Source: Mikania micrantha (taxonomy: Eukaryota > Streptophyta > Magnoliopsida > Asterales > Asteraceae). From it: a stretch of 64,000 nt of DNA. The notes under the pieces were generated by a model. It ran no database searches, was not told the DNA's origin, and worked only from the letters and a program-made list of their open reading frames with translations. Numbering within the stretch: the stretch's first letter is position 1; every line of letters starts with the position of its first letter. The stretch lies in contig CM018695.1 of the NCBI GenBank assembly GCA_009363875.1, forward strand, positions 61,189,433 to 61,253,432, written 5' to 3'. A program made the position numbers and the translations under genes. Positions 49,830-60,800 of this stretch are shown piece by piece.

Positions 49830-51897
49830 TGTCACACCCCCACCCCTCGTCACCTCGTGTCTGGTCTGACGTCACTGAATCGGTTGCGGAAGCATAGTGG
49901 TGATGTCTCTGAGGTGAGGGGTGACTTACTTGAACCAATATCATAAGCACACAGATTAACTTAAAGTAAATACATTACCAGGGTGTCGCAATCACAACCA
50001 TATTACAACTATATTTATTTAATTACAATACTAATTATTAAAGTGCAAATAACTCAAAAGTGCATCCTCACCGGCTATTCCTGCTTACCTGCAAAAAGGT
50101 TTGAGTTTGAAACGTCAGCACAAAGCTGGTGAGATCGACAGTTCAATTTAACACAATATGATATGATAAGCACGTTCTCAAAAGTTCAGTTCCGGATAAC
50201 CATGGGACCTGTATCTAGTTCCTTTCGGACGTCTAGTCTGTCTCAAGATATTACCCGTCGGTACATATCTTAGTGCCTCATTATCTTAATGTCTATCACA
50301 CCATTAAGAAGTTCAGGAAACAGATAACAAACATTCACACAAGGGGAGATGCAATCCTCCCAGCGAATGGGGTGTCAACCAATAGTACTATCAATGTTTT
50401 CTGCTCGGCTACACATGGGTTCACTAGATACAGTTCAAAAATGAGGACTTTCAGTGTCATGATAGAGTTCAGTCTACAGGCCAAAATCCCATGAAATCCC
50501 ACAAAAGTCACAACAATCACATGAAATCACACAGATATCAGTGATACATATCATATGTTCATTAAAAGTTCAACAATGTTCCCCGATGTTTGAAAAAGAT
50601 TAAAAATAAAAGGGGTTGTACGAAACTCACCTGATAGTATAGATGTAGCAGAATATCTCAAAACTGATAATAGAGAAGTGATTCTGCATTTATTTATATT
50701 TAATGAGTTATTTATGTTCTAGTTTACTGATTAGATCCTTCTGAACGTTCAATGTCAAAGACATTGTTTAGTAAATCATCAACTCGATATTAATTATATA
50801 ATTAATTAATTTAAGGTTATATCATACAATGTATGATAATGTAGGAACCTACATTGCATTAGATTCCTAACACAAAGTTGATGACACTCTAGATTAATCA
50901 GAATAATCTCTGATTAACCAAATAGTTAATGTTGTTGATTATAATGCTAAAACAGTTTCTAGATGATTTAATGGTTTAGGAGTGATTAATCCTTATTATT
51001 GATTACCCAAATATCATGAAATATCACAATGTAGCATCAGAATAGGTGAAATAACCAGATTTAACATACTAATCTGACTGTTATCACAAACATCAGATAA
51101 TCATTCCAATGAGTATGTTAATGATTATGATTAGTTTGAAACACTTGGATTTAACCTTTGCATTTCAAAGATTAATCAAACTAATCACCTACATTGTCAT
51201 AATCAAATGGTTTAAACCATTATAATCATAGGTATGATTTCATGCAAACCGGGCATCACAACGGATCAAAACAAGGATTTAACCGTTAGAACTTCGTGTT
51301 CTTCGTTTATAATCAATCCTAGCCATCATCTATGCAATAATCAACAATCCTAACTATCTCATTACGTTCAAAATCAAGATCTAATCAATCAAAATCAAAC
51401 TAGAAGGTTAAAACGAACCGTTACCTGTTCTGACGAGTTTGTGCGGGTAAAACTACGATCGGGACTTGTATATACGATCCCTGGGATGATCCGGATGTTT
51501 AGAAGGCTTTGATTTGAAGTATGATGGTGTTAGGATGAAGGTTCTTCGTCTTCAGGGTGCTTTCAATCGAAAATTTTCGATTTTTAGAGTTTCTATGCGT
51601 TCTGATCGCTTAAATCATTTTTTTGCCGACATAGCCAGCCAGGCGTATCGCCTGGGTCCCGGCACCCACGTCAGGCGTACCGCCTGACCCGTTTTTCTTC
51701 CAATATTTGATTTAAACTTCGTTTCGCGATTCCGGGAGCATACGAACTCCGTTTTGCGCACGGTTTTCGCCCACGTTCATCATTTTTCACATACTTTCAA
51801 TCCCCAATAACAAAAGTTACTAAATCCTCGTGGATTTTAAGCACGACCAAATGTGCTCACGTCATTAATGCCGAATTCTTCGTACGCAACTGTCACA
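49830..51897 (-). repeat. Element B 5' LTR
   Basis: 2068 bp copy of the 3' LTR. On the minus strand a GTATATAC string at 51475-51468 may be the TATA box. The promoter-proximal words CAGGCGTATCGCCTG and CAGGCGTACCGCCTG lie at about 51640-51690. Confidence 0.95.
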
Positions 51898-52246
51898 ACT
51901 AAAATCAGTAAATCTACAACAATAACACATCAAATCACCAACAATTTCGTGCACAATAACCGTATGGAGTTGCATGTGGGTTTTTAGCCCTTGCATGTAC
52001 GGTCTAACACTAGGTAAACATTTAAAACTACCTTAGACGGCAAGATTTGTGCTAGAACAGCTTCTGGAGGTTCTTCAAGTGGCTGAGATTGAATTTTTTG
52101 TTGTTTGATGGCTTCCAAAGCTCCCTTGATGTTCCTATATGGTGATTCCAGGAGGTTGGAGGATTGATTTCAGGGTGTTTTGGTCGAGGGTTTGAGTGGA
52201 AGTTCGGGGAAATGAGTGAAGAACCGAATAAAATGAAAGAGGTTGG

Positions 52247-52410
52247 CTTTTATAGAAATTTTCGATCTGCATGGCCTTTGCGTACCGCGAAGGCCGATCA
52301 AAATATTTCTTCGCGTATCGCGATGGGATTCGGGAGTATCGACTCCCGGTTTTCTTCGCGTACCGCGAAGACTTTCGCCATAGAGTCGCCGCGTACCGCG
52401 ATGAGTCCAT
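52247..52410 (-). promoter_or_regulatory. Solo LTR G promoter: GCGTACCGC palindromes and TATA box
   Basis: On the minus strand, copies of CTTCGCGGTACGCGAAG-type palindromes (52270-52410) precede a TATAAAAG box at 52254-52247. The frames crossing this region are open by composition only. Confidence 0.6.
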
Positions 52411-52855
52411 TTCCTTGTTTTTCGATTTCGATGATTCGATTTCGCTCGTACTTGATTCCTAACGTTTATCCTAAACATCTAACGCATGTTTAACACATAA
52501 TCATATAATAGCACAAAGGTTTGATCACCAACGTTCGTGAGACTCGTGTGTGTTTCGATAATTCCTCGAATTATCTTTGAGAGTTCATGTTCGTTGCTTC
52601 GAACCGTTTGCATGCTTGATTAACCATAGCCAACATGTATTTGCACAATCCAATTGTGTTTGTGTTTGCCACACTTGGTTTCCAAAACCAATGTGCAATG
52701 TACGATTCGATAATTCCTCGAACTATCGTTTCGCAGTTCTGTGTGTTTGACTCATCTAATTAAACATAATTAAATGAAATGCAACAAGTATGAATGTGAA
52801 ATGTAAAGAATGTAAGAGTCGCAATTTACCTGAAATTGCCGGGTGTCACAGACAT

Positions 52856-53142
52856 AAACCTGGGTTCACGATTAGAGACAATGTCAAGTGGAATACCATG
52901 TAATTGTACCACTTCGGATACAAAGGCAGTAGCTACTGTTGTACTTGTGAAGGAAGTAAGGAGACCAACTAAGTGTCCATATTTCGAAAGGCGGTCAACC
53001 ACCACCGTTATCACATTTTTTCCTTAGGATGATGGTAAGCCGGTTATAAAATCCATAGCAATATTCTCAAAAACGAGTTGAGGAATGAGTAATGGCTGGA
53101 GTAACCCACTTTGCAGGCAAGAGGTTTTCATTTGTTGGCAGA
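52856..53142 (-). pseudogene. Element C integrase core (5' part)
   Basis: Reads VVVDRLSKYGHLVGL and LHGIPLDIVSNREPRFMS before the G insertion at 52850. The second catalytic aspartate position reads SNRE instead of SDRD, so the enzyme is dead even without the insertion. Confidence 0.88.
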
Positions 53143-53143
53143 T

Positions 53144-53943
53144 TTAATAATTGTTAACATAACGTTGTACATCTTGGCGCATGTTTTTCCAATAGAAATT
53201 GGAGGATAAGCGGTGCAAGGTACGGGTGATGCTCGCATGGCCCCTGGTGACTATGTCATGAAATTCAGTAAACAATTGTTGGCATAAAGGGGAGGTAGAA
53301 GGAACCACCATTCTACCTTTGTACAAAATAATGCCATCCTTGAGGCTATGGTGAGGATGTGTGGGAGGATCAGAAGTAAGGCCAAGAATTATGGATTGTA
53401 ATTCTGGACAGTTAATGGTACTTTGTTTGAGATTTTCCAAGAATGATAATGTGTGGGAGGAAAAGGCAAGGAAGTGAAAATGAGAGACACATGATAAGGC
53501 ATCTGCCGCTTGATTATGTTTTCCCGGCCGATACACTATTTCAAAATCATACCCCAAAAACTTACTCAACCATTTTAGTTGATCCGGGTTTGGATAACTT
53601 GATCTTGAAGGTTACGAAGAGATTGTTGGTCGGTAATAATCTGACAGCATCTACCCACTAAGTATTGGCGCCATTTTGCATGTTCTTGGGTAATGGCGAA
53701 CATTTTCCGTTGATATGCGGATACATGTTGCATTCGTGGGCATAACTTGTGACTATAATAGTGGGTGATTATCTTGTGAGAGAATGGCGCCAACCCCCGA
53801 ATTAAACCCGAGGTATACGTCTCAATGGTGAAGGGCATAGAAAAATTGGAAAGATTAAGAACTGGAGTAGTGCTGAGTTTTTCTTTGAGGATAATAAAAG
53901 CATCTTGAGTTTGGGAAGTCCAAACGAAAGAATCTTTGCGCAA
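53144..53943 (-). pseudogene. Element C RNase H and integrase zinc finger
   Basis: RNase H from FVWTSQTQDAFIILKEKL through ITDQQSLRNL to YRPGKHNQAADALSCVS, with a stop between 53575 and 53569. The first catalytic motif reads ETYTSG where ETDASG is usual, so the aspartate is lost. The integrase HHCC region follows with H..HGHAS and a degenerate CxxC. Confidence 0.85.
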
Positions 53944-53963
53944 TAAATCGGTGAGCGGGCTTG

Positions 53964-54740
53964 CTAAGGTGGCATAATTTTTAATGAAGCGGCGATAGTA
54001 CCCCGAGAACCCAAGGAAGCTTCGAACCTCCTTGACATTTTTTGGAATTGGCCATTGCTGGATACAAGTCCACTGCTACCCCCTTTGGCTGAAATCAAAT
54101 GGCCTAAATACCCCACAACTGTTTGGCCAAAGACACATTTGAAGAGTTTGGCCACAAGCTGATGAGCTAACAACATGTCAAAAACCTTCCAAAGGTGTTG
54201 TAAATGATCCGATCAAGATGACTGTAAATCAAAATGTCAACAAAAAAAAAAGCACAAATTTATGAAGAAAAGGACAAAATATATCGTTCATTAAGCGTTG
54301 AAAGGTAGAGGGCGCATTCGTAAGCCCAAAGGGCATTACAAGGAATTCATAGTGACCATCATGTGTACGGAACGCGGTTTTGGCAATAGCCCCTTCTTGT
54401 AATCGAATTTCGTGGTACCCGGATAAAAGATCCAATTTTAAAAAAAAATTGTGCTATATAAAGTTCATCGAATAGTTCATCAATAGTGGGGATAGGTTAT
54501 CGATCCCTAACGGTAATATTGTTTAAAGCACGATAAACCACACAAAAACGCCAAATGCCATCTTTTTTGCGGACCAGCAACACTAGATAAGAAAAGGGAC
54601 TATGGCTAGGATGAATAAGCCCTTGGTCAAGCATTTCTTGTACCAATCTGTCAATTTCTTGTTTCTTATAAGGCCGGACTGCGACAGGGGCGGTGTAAGG
54701 AAGTAGCTCAATAGTGTGGTCCTGGGCTTGGGGTGGTGGT
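53964..54740 (-). pseudogene. Element C reverse transcriptase (decayed)
   Basis: RT fragments: [32 protein letters not shown] (near 54435-54280), and LGHLISAKG further on. The catalytic box is disrupted by a frameshift next to an A/T run at 54241-54250. Several other stops. Confidence 0.85.
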
Positions 54741-54838
54741 AGTCATGTAGGTGGTTGAAATACCTTAGAAAATTCGGTTAAGAGGGGTTTCATATCAGCC
54801 GGACACTCAACTAGGGAAGGAGAATCTGGGCACAACAA

Positions 54839-55774
54839 CTATAAATGATAAAAATCAGTAATAGCCTCCATCTGTGCCAAACGACGGAGACTTTTGAATT
54901 GAATAGATTGAGCCACAGGAGTGGAATCCCCTTGCCAAATAATACGGGACTCGCCCGATTGGAATTCAAAAGTTGCAAGGGCGTAATTAGTCACCATTGG
55001 ACCTAACGTGGATAACCAATAAACCCCAAGTACCATATCCTAACTCTGGATGGGCAGAACATAAAAATCAACAAGGATGGAAGAATTTTGTATCACCAGC
55101 TCAACCTGTCTGGCAATGCCAAAACACGGAAGGCGTTCCCCACTCCCAACTAGGACAGAAAAAGGAATAACAATTTCCACTAGTAAATTCAAAAAAGATG
55201 CTACGCGTGTTTGAACAAGGCAATGTGTACTTCCCCCATCTAAAAGTACCTGAACCGATTTACCCTTAAGGGTTCCAGTAAAATGAAGTGTAGTAGTAGA
55301 ACTACCACCTTCTAGAGCATTGTAAGAAATAGTAGAATGAGTTTTAACTTCTTCCAATTGCAACTGTTCTGCCAAGGTATTGTCCAAAACTATAGGAGAA
55401 GGAGAAGATTCTCCTATCTGTTCATGGATGGTGTCTTCATAAAAAAATAAAAGTTGAGAAGTGGGTTTACATTTGTGATCAGTAGTGTATTTCTCATCAC
55501 ATTTGTAACATAATCCTTGGGCACGTTTCTGATCTAATTCCTGAGGTGTAAATCGACGAAAACCAATGGTCTTAGTTGGTGGTTTAGGATTTAGTGTAAT
55601 GGAGGGAGTCAATCCTGGAGTGGATAATGGGGCTGTTTTAGGGCTAGGTAATATGGGATTAGAAGCCTGGTTAGGAGAAATTCTGCCCGTACCTTTTTCC
55701 AATTGAATGTGTTTTTCATGTAATTTTGCCAATCTCTTTGCGTCATCCACCGTACTCGGTTGATGAATCAGCAC
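54839..55774 (-). pseudogene. Element C zinc knuckle and protease
   Basis: A proline-rich linker, a cysteine/histidine knuckle (CYKCDEKYTTDHKC) and a retropepsin segment with VLLDGGSTHCLV, where DSGS or DTGS is normal. A stop at ~55038 splits the protease. Continues from gag after a stop at 55777. Confidence 0.85.
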
Positions 55775-55777
55775 CGA

Positions 55778-56435
55778 CTACTTAATATCAGAGCGCAACC
55801 CAGAAATAAAACAACGTACCAGGATAGCTGGAGGAAGAGCCATGGTATAAGTAGAAAATTCTTCAAATCGATGACGATACTCAGCCACCGTGGAGCTCTG
55901 GTGCAATTTAGCCAACAACCATTCCGGTTCCTCCAGATCTCGTACTCGAAAACGTTGAATCAGGGATTCAGTGAAGGAAGACCTCCCTGATAATTTGTAA
56001 TGGCGCATCATCCAATCATACCGGTCCGCGGCATCCTCGTCTAAATAGAACGAAGCAATTGTAACCAGATCCGACTCAGAAATAGAATAGAAATCAAAAT
56101 ACCTAATCGCATACGCCACCCAACGTTCCGGATGCAAGCCAGCAAAGTGTGGTAAATTGATTGGCGTCGGTTTGTGCCGCCCTAAAATTGTATTACCCTG
56201 CCTGTTTGTTCCCAAACCCAGACAAAGAACCATCATGTGTGTTTTTGGTTTTAGTGGCTAAGGAATTCAGTTGTACCAACATCTTATTCAATACCTTCTT
56301 CTGATATTCCAAAGAAGAAGCAATAGAAATCACTTATGTACGCAATTCCTCATATGAAGCTTGGTTTTGTTTGTGGGCCTCCTGTAGTGCTTTAACACTC
56401 TCATCGAGCAGCTTGAACCGAGTCCTATCAGGCAT
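55778..56435 (-). pseudogene. Element C gag
   Basis: Starts at ATG 56435 (MPDRTRFKLLDESVKALQ), has an in-frame TAA after about 32 codons and a frameshift, then a recognisable retrotransposon Gag core. That core contains LPHFAGLHPERWVAYA, YLDEDAADRYDWM and SSTVAEYRHRFEEFST. Confidence 0.85.
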
Positions 56436-56445
56436 GGTAGCTAAT

Positions 56446-56463
56446 GAGCAATGAAAGCACCAA
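56446..56463 (-). promoter_or_regulatory. Element C primer binding site region
   Basis: The minus strand just after the 5' LTR reads TTGGTGCTTTCATTGCTC, in the position of a tRNA primer site. The tRNA was not assigned. Confidence 0.55.
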
Positions 56464-56804
56464 TGAAACGTTTATGAATTACAGAGACAAGAGGAGAAAA
56501 TTAGGGTAAGAGAAGATGGTATTGATGATAATAGAAATTACACAGAGTTGAGGTGTGAGAGAGAGACATAACAAACTTGATCACACAGATATGACCTCAC
56601 CATACATCCCTCTTACATATATATAGACTTCTCTCATAATTAATTAATTAATTATCTAATTGACTTTATATTCTTTATTCCCTCAATTTAGCTGGTATAC
56701 GTTTCTCTCGTGTGCTCTTCCTAATTTGGGTCTACTCCTCCAATTGAGTTTGTTTAAAGGTTGTACCCATGGGACTTTGATAAATTCCACCTTGTATCAC
56801 AACA
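56464..56804 (-). repeat. Element C 5' LTR
   Basis: 341 bp, pairs with 23391-23730 with about 25 differences. Followed by the AGCAT duplication at 56805-56809. Confidence 0.93.
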
Positions 56805-56947
56805 AGCATATACAAACTTAACCACATGGTCCACAACCCATACTTCTAATGGTCTTTATATTCAATCACTCTCAAGTCTTGAAAGGATTAAGGAAATTCA
56901 TCGTAAAAGACTTTCAAAACGGAAGGTCGGATTACATAGGATCTAAA

Positions 56948-57775
56948 CAGGGGCGGATGTAATAAGGCGACACCGATGTCCCCGGACAGCGTCGATTTTT
57001 TAGCGTATATGGACATTTTATGAACGGTGTTTTCAAGTGACAGCATTGATTTTTAGACTAGTGACATCAGTGGTTGCAACGGTTAGTGTTGAAAGAACTT
57101 TTTGTTAAATGAAGCATGTGAAAACAGAATTACGTAAGAGCGTGATAGATGAGTACTTGAATGATTCTTGCATTTGTTATGTTGAAAAAAAGTTATTCAA
57201 CCAAGTTTTCGGTCGAAGATTTAATGCAATATTTTCAAAAGATGAAAACTAAACAACTATAAGTATATTCTTTTTAATTTGTAAAACCTATCGAATTTAT
57301 ATTATGTGTTTTTTGATTCTATTCACGATTTTGAATTGATAGGTTTTTATTATGTGACGAGCATTACCTAACCCGAACGGTAGAACCGAGTCGAAAAATT
57401 GAAACGTCTTCCTAGTTATATTGTGAATCTTTTAGATAAACCTCTTAACGAATTAGAAGACCTAGTATACTGCGGTGTGTGATTTGATCGAAATTCTGAT
57501 TTTACAGATTCGAAATGAGAAACTGTCATCCCATTTAATCCAATCGGGATGCCCTTACCTGACATGTTTCTTGGTAGGAGTAACATGAAGCTCAGAATTA
57601 GGGATGTATTCAAGACGCATGATCTGGATGTGAATGAGTCAAATTACTTCTCCCTAGGTCTATTAGTGAACCTTCTTTCCAGGGATTATGAAACTAGAAA
57701 TATTCTATAAAATATTATAATTAATGCACACAAATACAGTGACATCAGTAGAAAAAAATCATGGATCCGCCACTG
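56948..57775 (+). mobile_element. Decayed hAT transposon
   Basis: Terminal inverted repeats CAGGGGCGGAT (56948) and CAGTGGCGGAT (complement of the end at 57775). Flanking 8-mers GATCTAAA and AATGTAAA match at 6 of 8 positions, fitting an aged 8-bp hAT target duplication. A transposase C-terminal fragment lies at 57061-57252. The region 57390-57710 has a broken plus-strand frame that was not recognised. Confidence 0.8.
57061..57252 (+). pseudogene. hAT transposase C-terminal (dimerisation) fragment
   Basis: Reads VTSVVATVSVERTFC, a stop at 57106-57108, then MKHVKTELRKSVIDEYLNDS and CICYVEKKLF. This is the hAT dimerisation domain pattern (A-S/T-V-E-R-x-F...K..LR...LN). Truncated and broken. 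Confidence 0.8.
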
Positions 57776-57866
57776 AATGTAAATACTACAAAACATGAAA
57801 ACAAAATAGCTAGACACATGTGCCCAGTTCCACAATCCAAGCAGACACAAACATGACCGTTGGATA

Positions 57867-60800
57867 TCACAAACAAAACATAGCGATGAAAGCTATCGCT
57901 TCAGTAACACTCACAATGAAGCCACACATATTCCGGTCGAAACTAACCGCACTAGAGGCATTAGCCGTAGCACTAGCACTACCATCTTTGGAGTCACCAC
58001 CACTGTCATTGGCTTCGGATTTCTTATCGTCGTTCTTGGGTACCGGGTCTGGAGTTGGAGCCGGAGGACCAAACAGGCTCATTGGTAACAACACCTTGTC
58101 TACTTGATACACTGCAAGAGAACCATCAGTGTAGATAGTGTTCGCCACTGTGGTATCAATGACGCCAGTGGATATATTAACCTGGACCAAAAAATTTGAT
58201 TATCCGTTAGCGTTATCGTTTATTAAGTTATCATTAGATCAACTAGTTGCAACGACAGATGTTAGAGAAATGGTTTATCTTTTAAAGCACGTGAAGACGG
58301 AGCTAATAGGTCTACATGAAAGACAAGGTAAAGAAAACAAATAAACAATCAAAATAATACTAAGTATATACTAATAATTAAAAAAAATTTTAAATTACCG
58401 TTTCTGTCGGAATTGCGTCACCATTTTTGAGATTTTTTTTAGGAAATATGTCGCAAAGCGTAGTTTTTTTTTGTCGGGATTGCATCGCAAAGCGTAGTTT
58501 TTTTTTGTCGGGATTGCATCACATATATTAAACTTATTTCGTCGGAATTGCGTCGAAAATACTAAAATTTATAAAAATTGAAAATACCGATTATGTCTGA
58601 ATTGCGTCACAAATAATAAAAAATAATTTAAATAAAAATACGATTTGTGTTGGAATTGCGTCGCAATTATAAAATACGTATACATTCTTGTTTAATTATA
58701 ATTATAAAAAAATATTGCCTAGTTTTTTCGGAAAACGTCGGAATTTCCGATGCATATATTTTGTCGCAAATGTGTCAAGATTTGCGTCGGAATTTCGTAG
58801 GAATCGTATTTCCAACCTTTAAATTTCCGAAATTTATTCTTCGTCGGAAAGCGTCGATCGGAAATTAAGTATTGTGACAAATTTCCGACGGAAATTTGCG
58901 TCGCAAATCCTTTTTTTTCTAGTAGTGTATAAAATTTATCAACTGAAATTTAACAGACTTTTTTATTTGTCATCTAGAACGTATAGACTAATTTTAGCTC
59001 GAACTCTAAATTTTAGCTTTAGTTGGTTATTAATTTGTTAATTTAGTAATTTTAGCTGGCATAAGCAGTTTCATTTATTTTTGGAAAGAAATAAAAGTAT
59101 ATAATTAACTAAGCTTATACCTCATGCATTGTTATACACGATTTTAATAAAATATGATAGAAATTTCATATACATTATAATTTTAAATAATAAAATAATA
59201 ATCTATATCTATACTACCTAATAAAAGAATAACAAATATGCCACTTGTCATTCTTGTATTCATTTCTCATCAATTTTTGCCACGTGTCATTTTCATATTC
59301 ATTCATCATTAAATGTCACTATTATATTATCTCTCATTTAATTATATTTTACTAATTTTCTCTCTTATTTAAGGTTAATAATTTTAAAAAATTAAATTGT
59401 ATACTTAAATGCAAAAATATAAATTTTTTTATTCTTAATAATTATAAGTAGATTTCAATTATATCTTATTTTAAAATATAATTTTATAATTTTTAAGTAT
59501 TTATTATTTATAATTTTTAAATCTTAATTAATTTCTTATTTCACTAATGACCAATATGATATTAAACATACAAATTTTCATAAAACTATTAGTTTATAAC
59601 AGTATAAATTTAGTCAATTCATATTAAACTTTTTTAAGTGTTCATTGGTTGTTCAAAATAACTTTAATAATTATAAAAATAATATTTTACCTATCAAATA
59701 TCAATTCTGTAGGTACTATACTTTCGAATTGTTATTTTAATGTTTAAAGTATTTGTTTATGCATATCTTGATCATCTTATATCAAATTATCGTTTTATAA
59801 TTTTAAAATTATTATTTCTAATTGTTTAATATTTTATATTTATTCCGTGTAATACACGGGGTAATAACCTAGTCTTTTAATATTTGACATATTTTTGTTA
59901 ATAATTAACAATCATTAAAACTAGATTTAATCCATTTAAAAGAAATTAATTACAAAAAGCAAGCATTTTACAATTTAAAAATGCTGATATGTTTTTGAAA
60001 TTTAAATGTTTTTTAAATTTGGCAATGAACTAAATTACGTAATTTGTTTAATTAATTTTGGTAATGATTGAAAATCATTAAAAGTTATAACGGAATGTAA
60101 TAAAATAAATTAAAAACCAAAATCTTTCGTTTTTTATAGACATTACATCTTTATATATGAACCAATATACATTTTTTCAATCACCTTTATCAGCTCAGTA
60201 GTTTTCTGTCAACCTTCTGTGAGGTAACCAATTACCACGTCTTAATGTTTGGAAATATATCAATATTATATCCTTTGTTATAATCATAAATAAAAGTTAG
60301 AGATAATCACTTTTTAGAGTAGGGATATTTTTGAAATCACTTACTTTTACACATGGACAACTCTACGTTACATGTTCAAGAGTTACAAGAAAAGACGGAC
60401 TTAAGATGCTAATTCTAGATAGTGATGATAAACCTTCAAATGTAAAATCAAATGTTGTCTATAAAGAAATATCTAGAGATATATATTTTACTCATATAAT
60501 TTTGATATTTTTAATTTAATGTGTATATTTGTTTACAATATTTGGGCATTTATTTTGTGTTCATTTATTAATTTGTTTTAAACCCGTGTTAAAACACGGG
60601 TTGTAGCCTAGTATCATTATTTAAAACATATCTATCTATTATAATAAATAAAAGTTTTCTTATGCCACATGTCAATCTCTGGTTAAGTCAACATGCAAAT
60701 TTCCCTCCTCTCTCTATTCAATTAATATTTTTATATTATTAAATAATGAAAAATGAATAATTATGTTTAAAATAATAAAATTGTTTACCTATAAATAAAT

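Larger units (their letters stand above)
40916..51897 (-). mobile_element. Young, apparently complete Tekay/Del-type chromovirus B
   Basis: 10,982 bp, flanked by ACTAA at 40911-40915 and 51898-51902. Both LTRs are exactly 2068 bp, and I counted seven differences by eye. It has a primer binding site matching initiator tRNA-Met, an extra upstream open frame, an intact gag-pol frame ending in a chromodomain, and a polypurine tract. It looks structurally complete and could have been active very recently. It shares LTR sequence with the fragment at 13974-18353. Confidence 0.96.
39187..52850 (-). mobile_element. Solo LTR G, nested in C and hosting B
   Basis: Starts TGTCGCACCCCG and ends GGGTGTCACA on the plus strand, flanked by GACAT at 39182-39186 and 52851-52855. 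Without element B it measures about 2.7 kb and has no internal coding region, so it is a solo LTR read on the minus strand. On that strand a TATAAAAG box lies at 52254-52247. The left part (39187-40915) is non-coding. Confidence 0.9.
23391..56804 (-). mobile_element. Ty3/gypsy retrotransposon C, host of two nested insertions
   Basis: An old minus-strand element spanning 33.4 kb. The two ~340-bp LTRs (23391-23730 and 56464-56804) end in TG...CA on the minus strand and are flanked by perfect AGCAT duplications at 23386-23390 and 56805-56809. Removing D (24500-39066 plus one GGTAC) and G (39187-52850 plus one GACAT) leaves about 5.2 kb, and the integrase frame then reads straight across both former insertion sites. 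Order on the minus strand: LTR, primer site, gag, zinc knuckle and protease, RT, RNase H, integrase, LTR. Many stops and frameshifts are present and the LTRs differ at about 25 positions, so it is long dead. Confidence 0.95.

Noticed and set aside
52135..52493. Overlapping 60-110 codon frames on both strands
   Set aside because: Open because of the GCGTACCGC palindromic repeats in the LTR G promoter; rich in SRYA and RTAK repeats by composition only.
57416..57710. Minus-strand 65-codon frame and a broken plus-strand frame ([11 protein letters not shown]..)
   Set aside because: The plus-strand reading has some protein-like character but contains a stop and matches no family I know. It lies inside the hAT element and could not be assigned.
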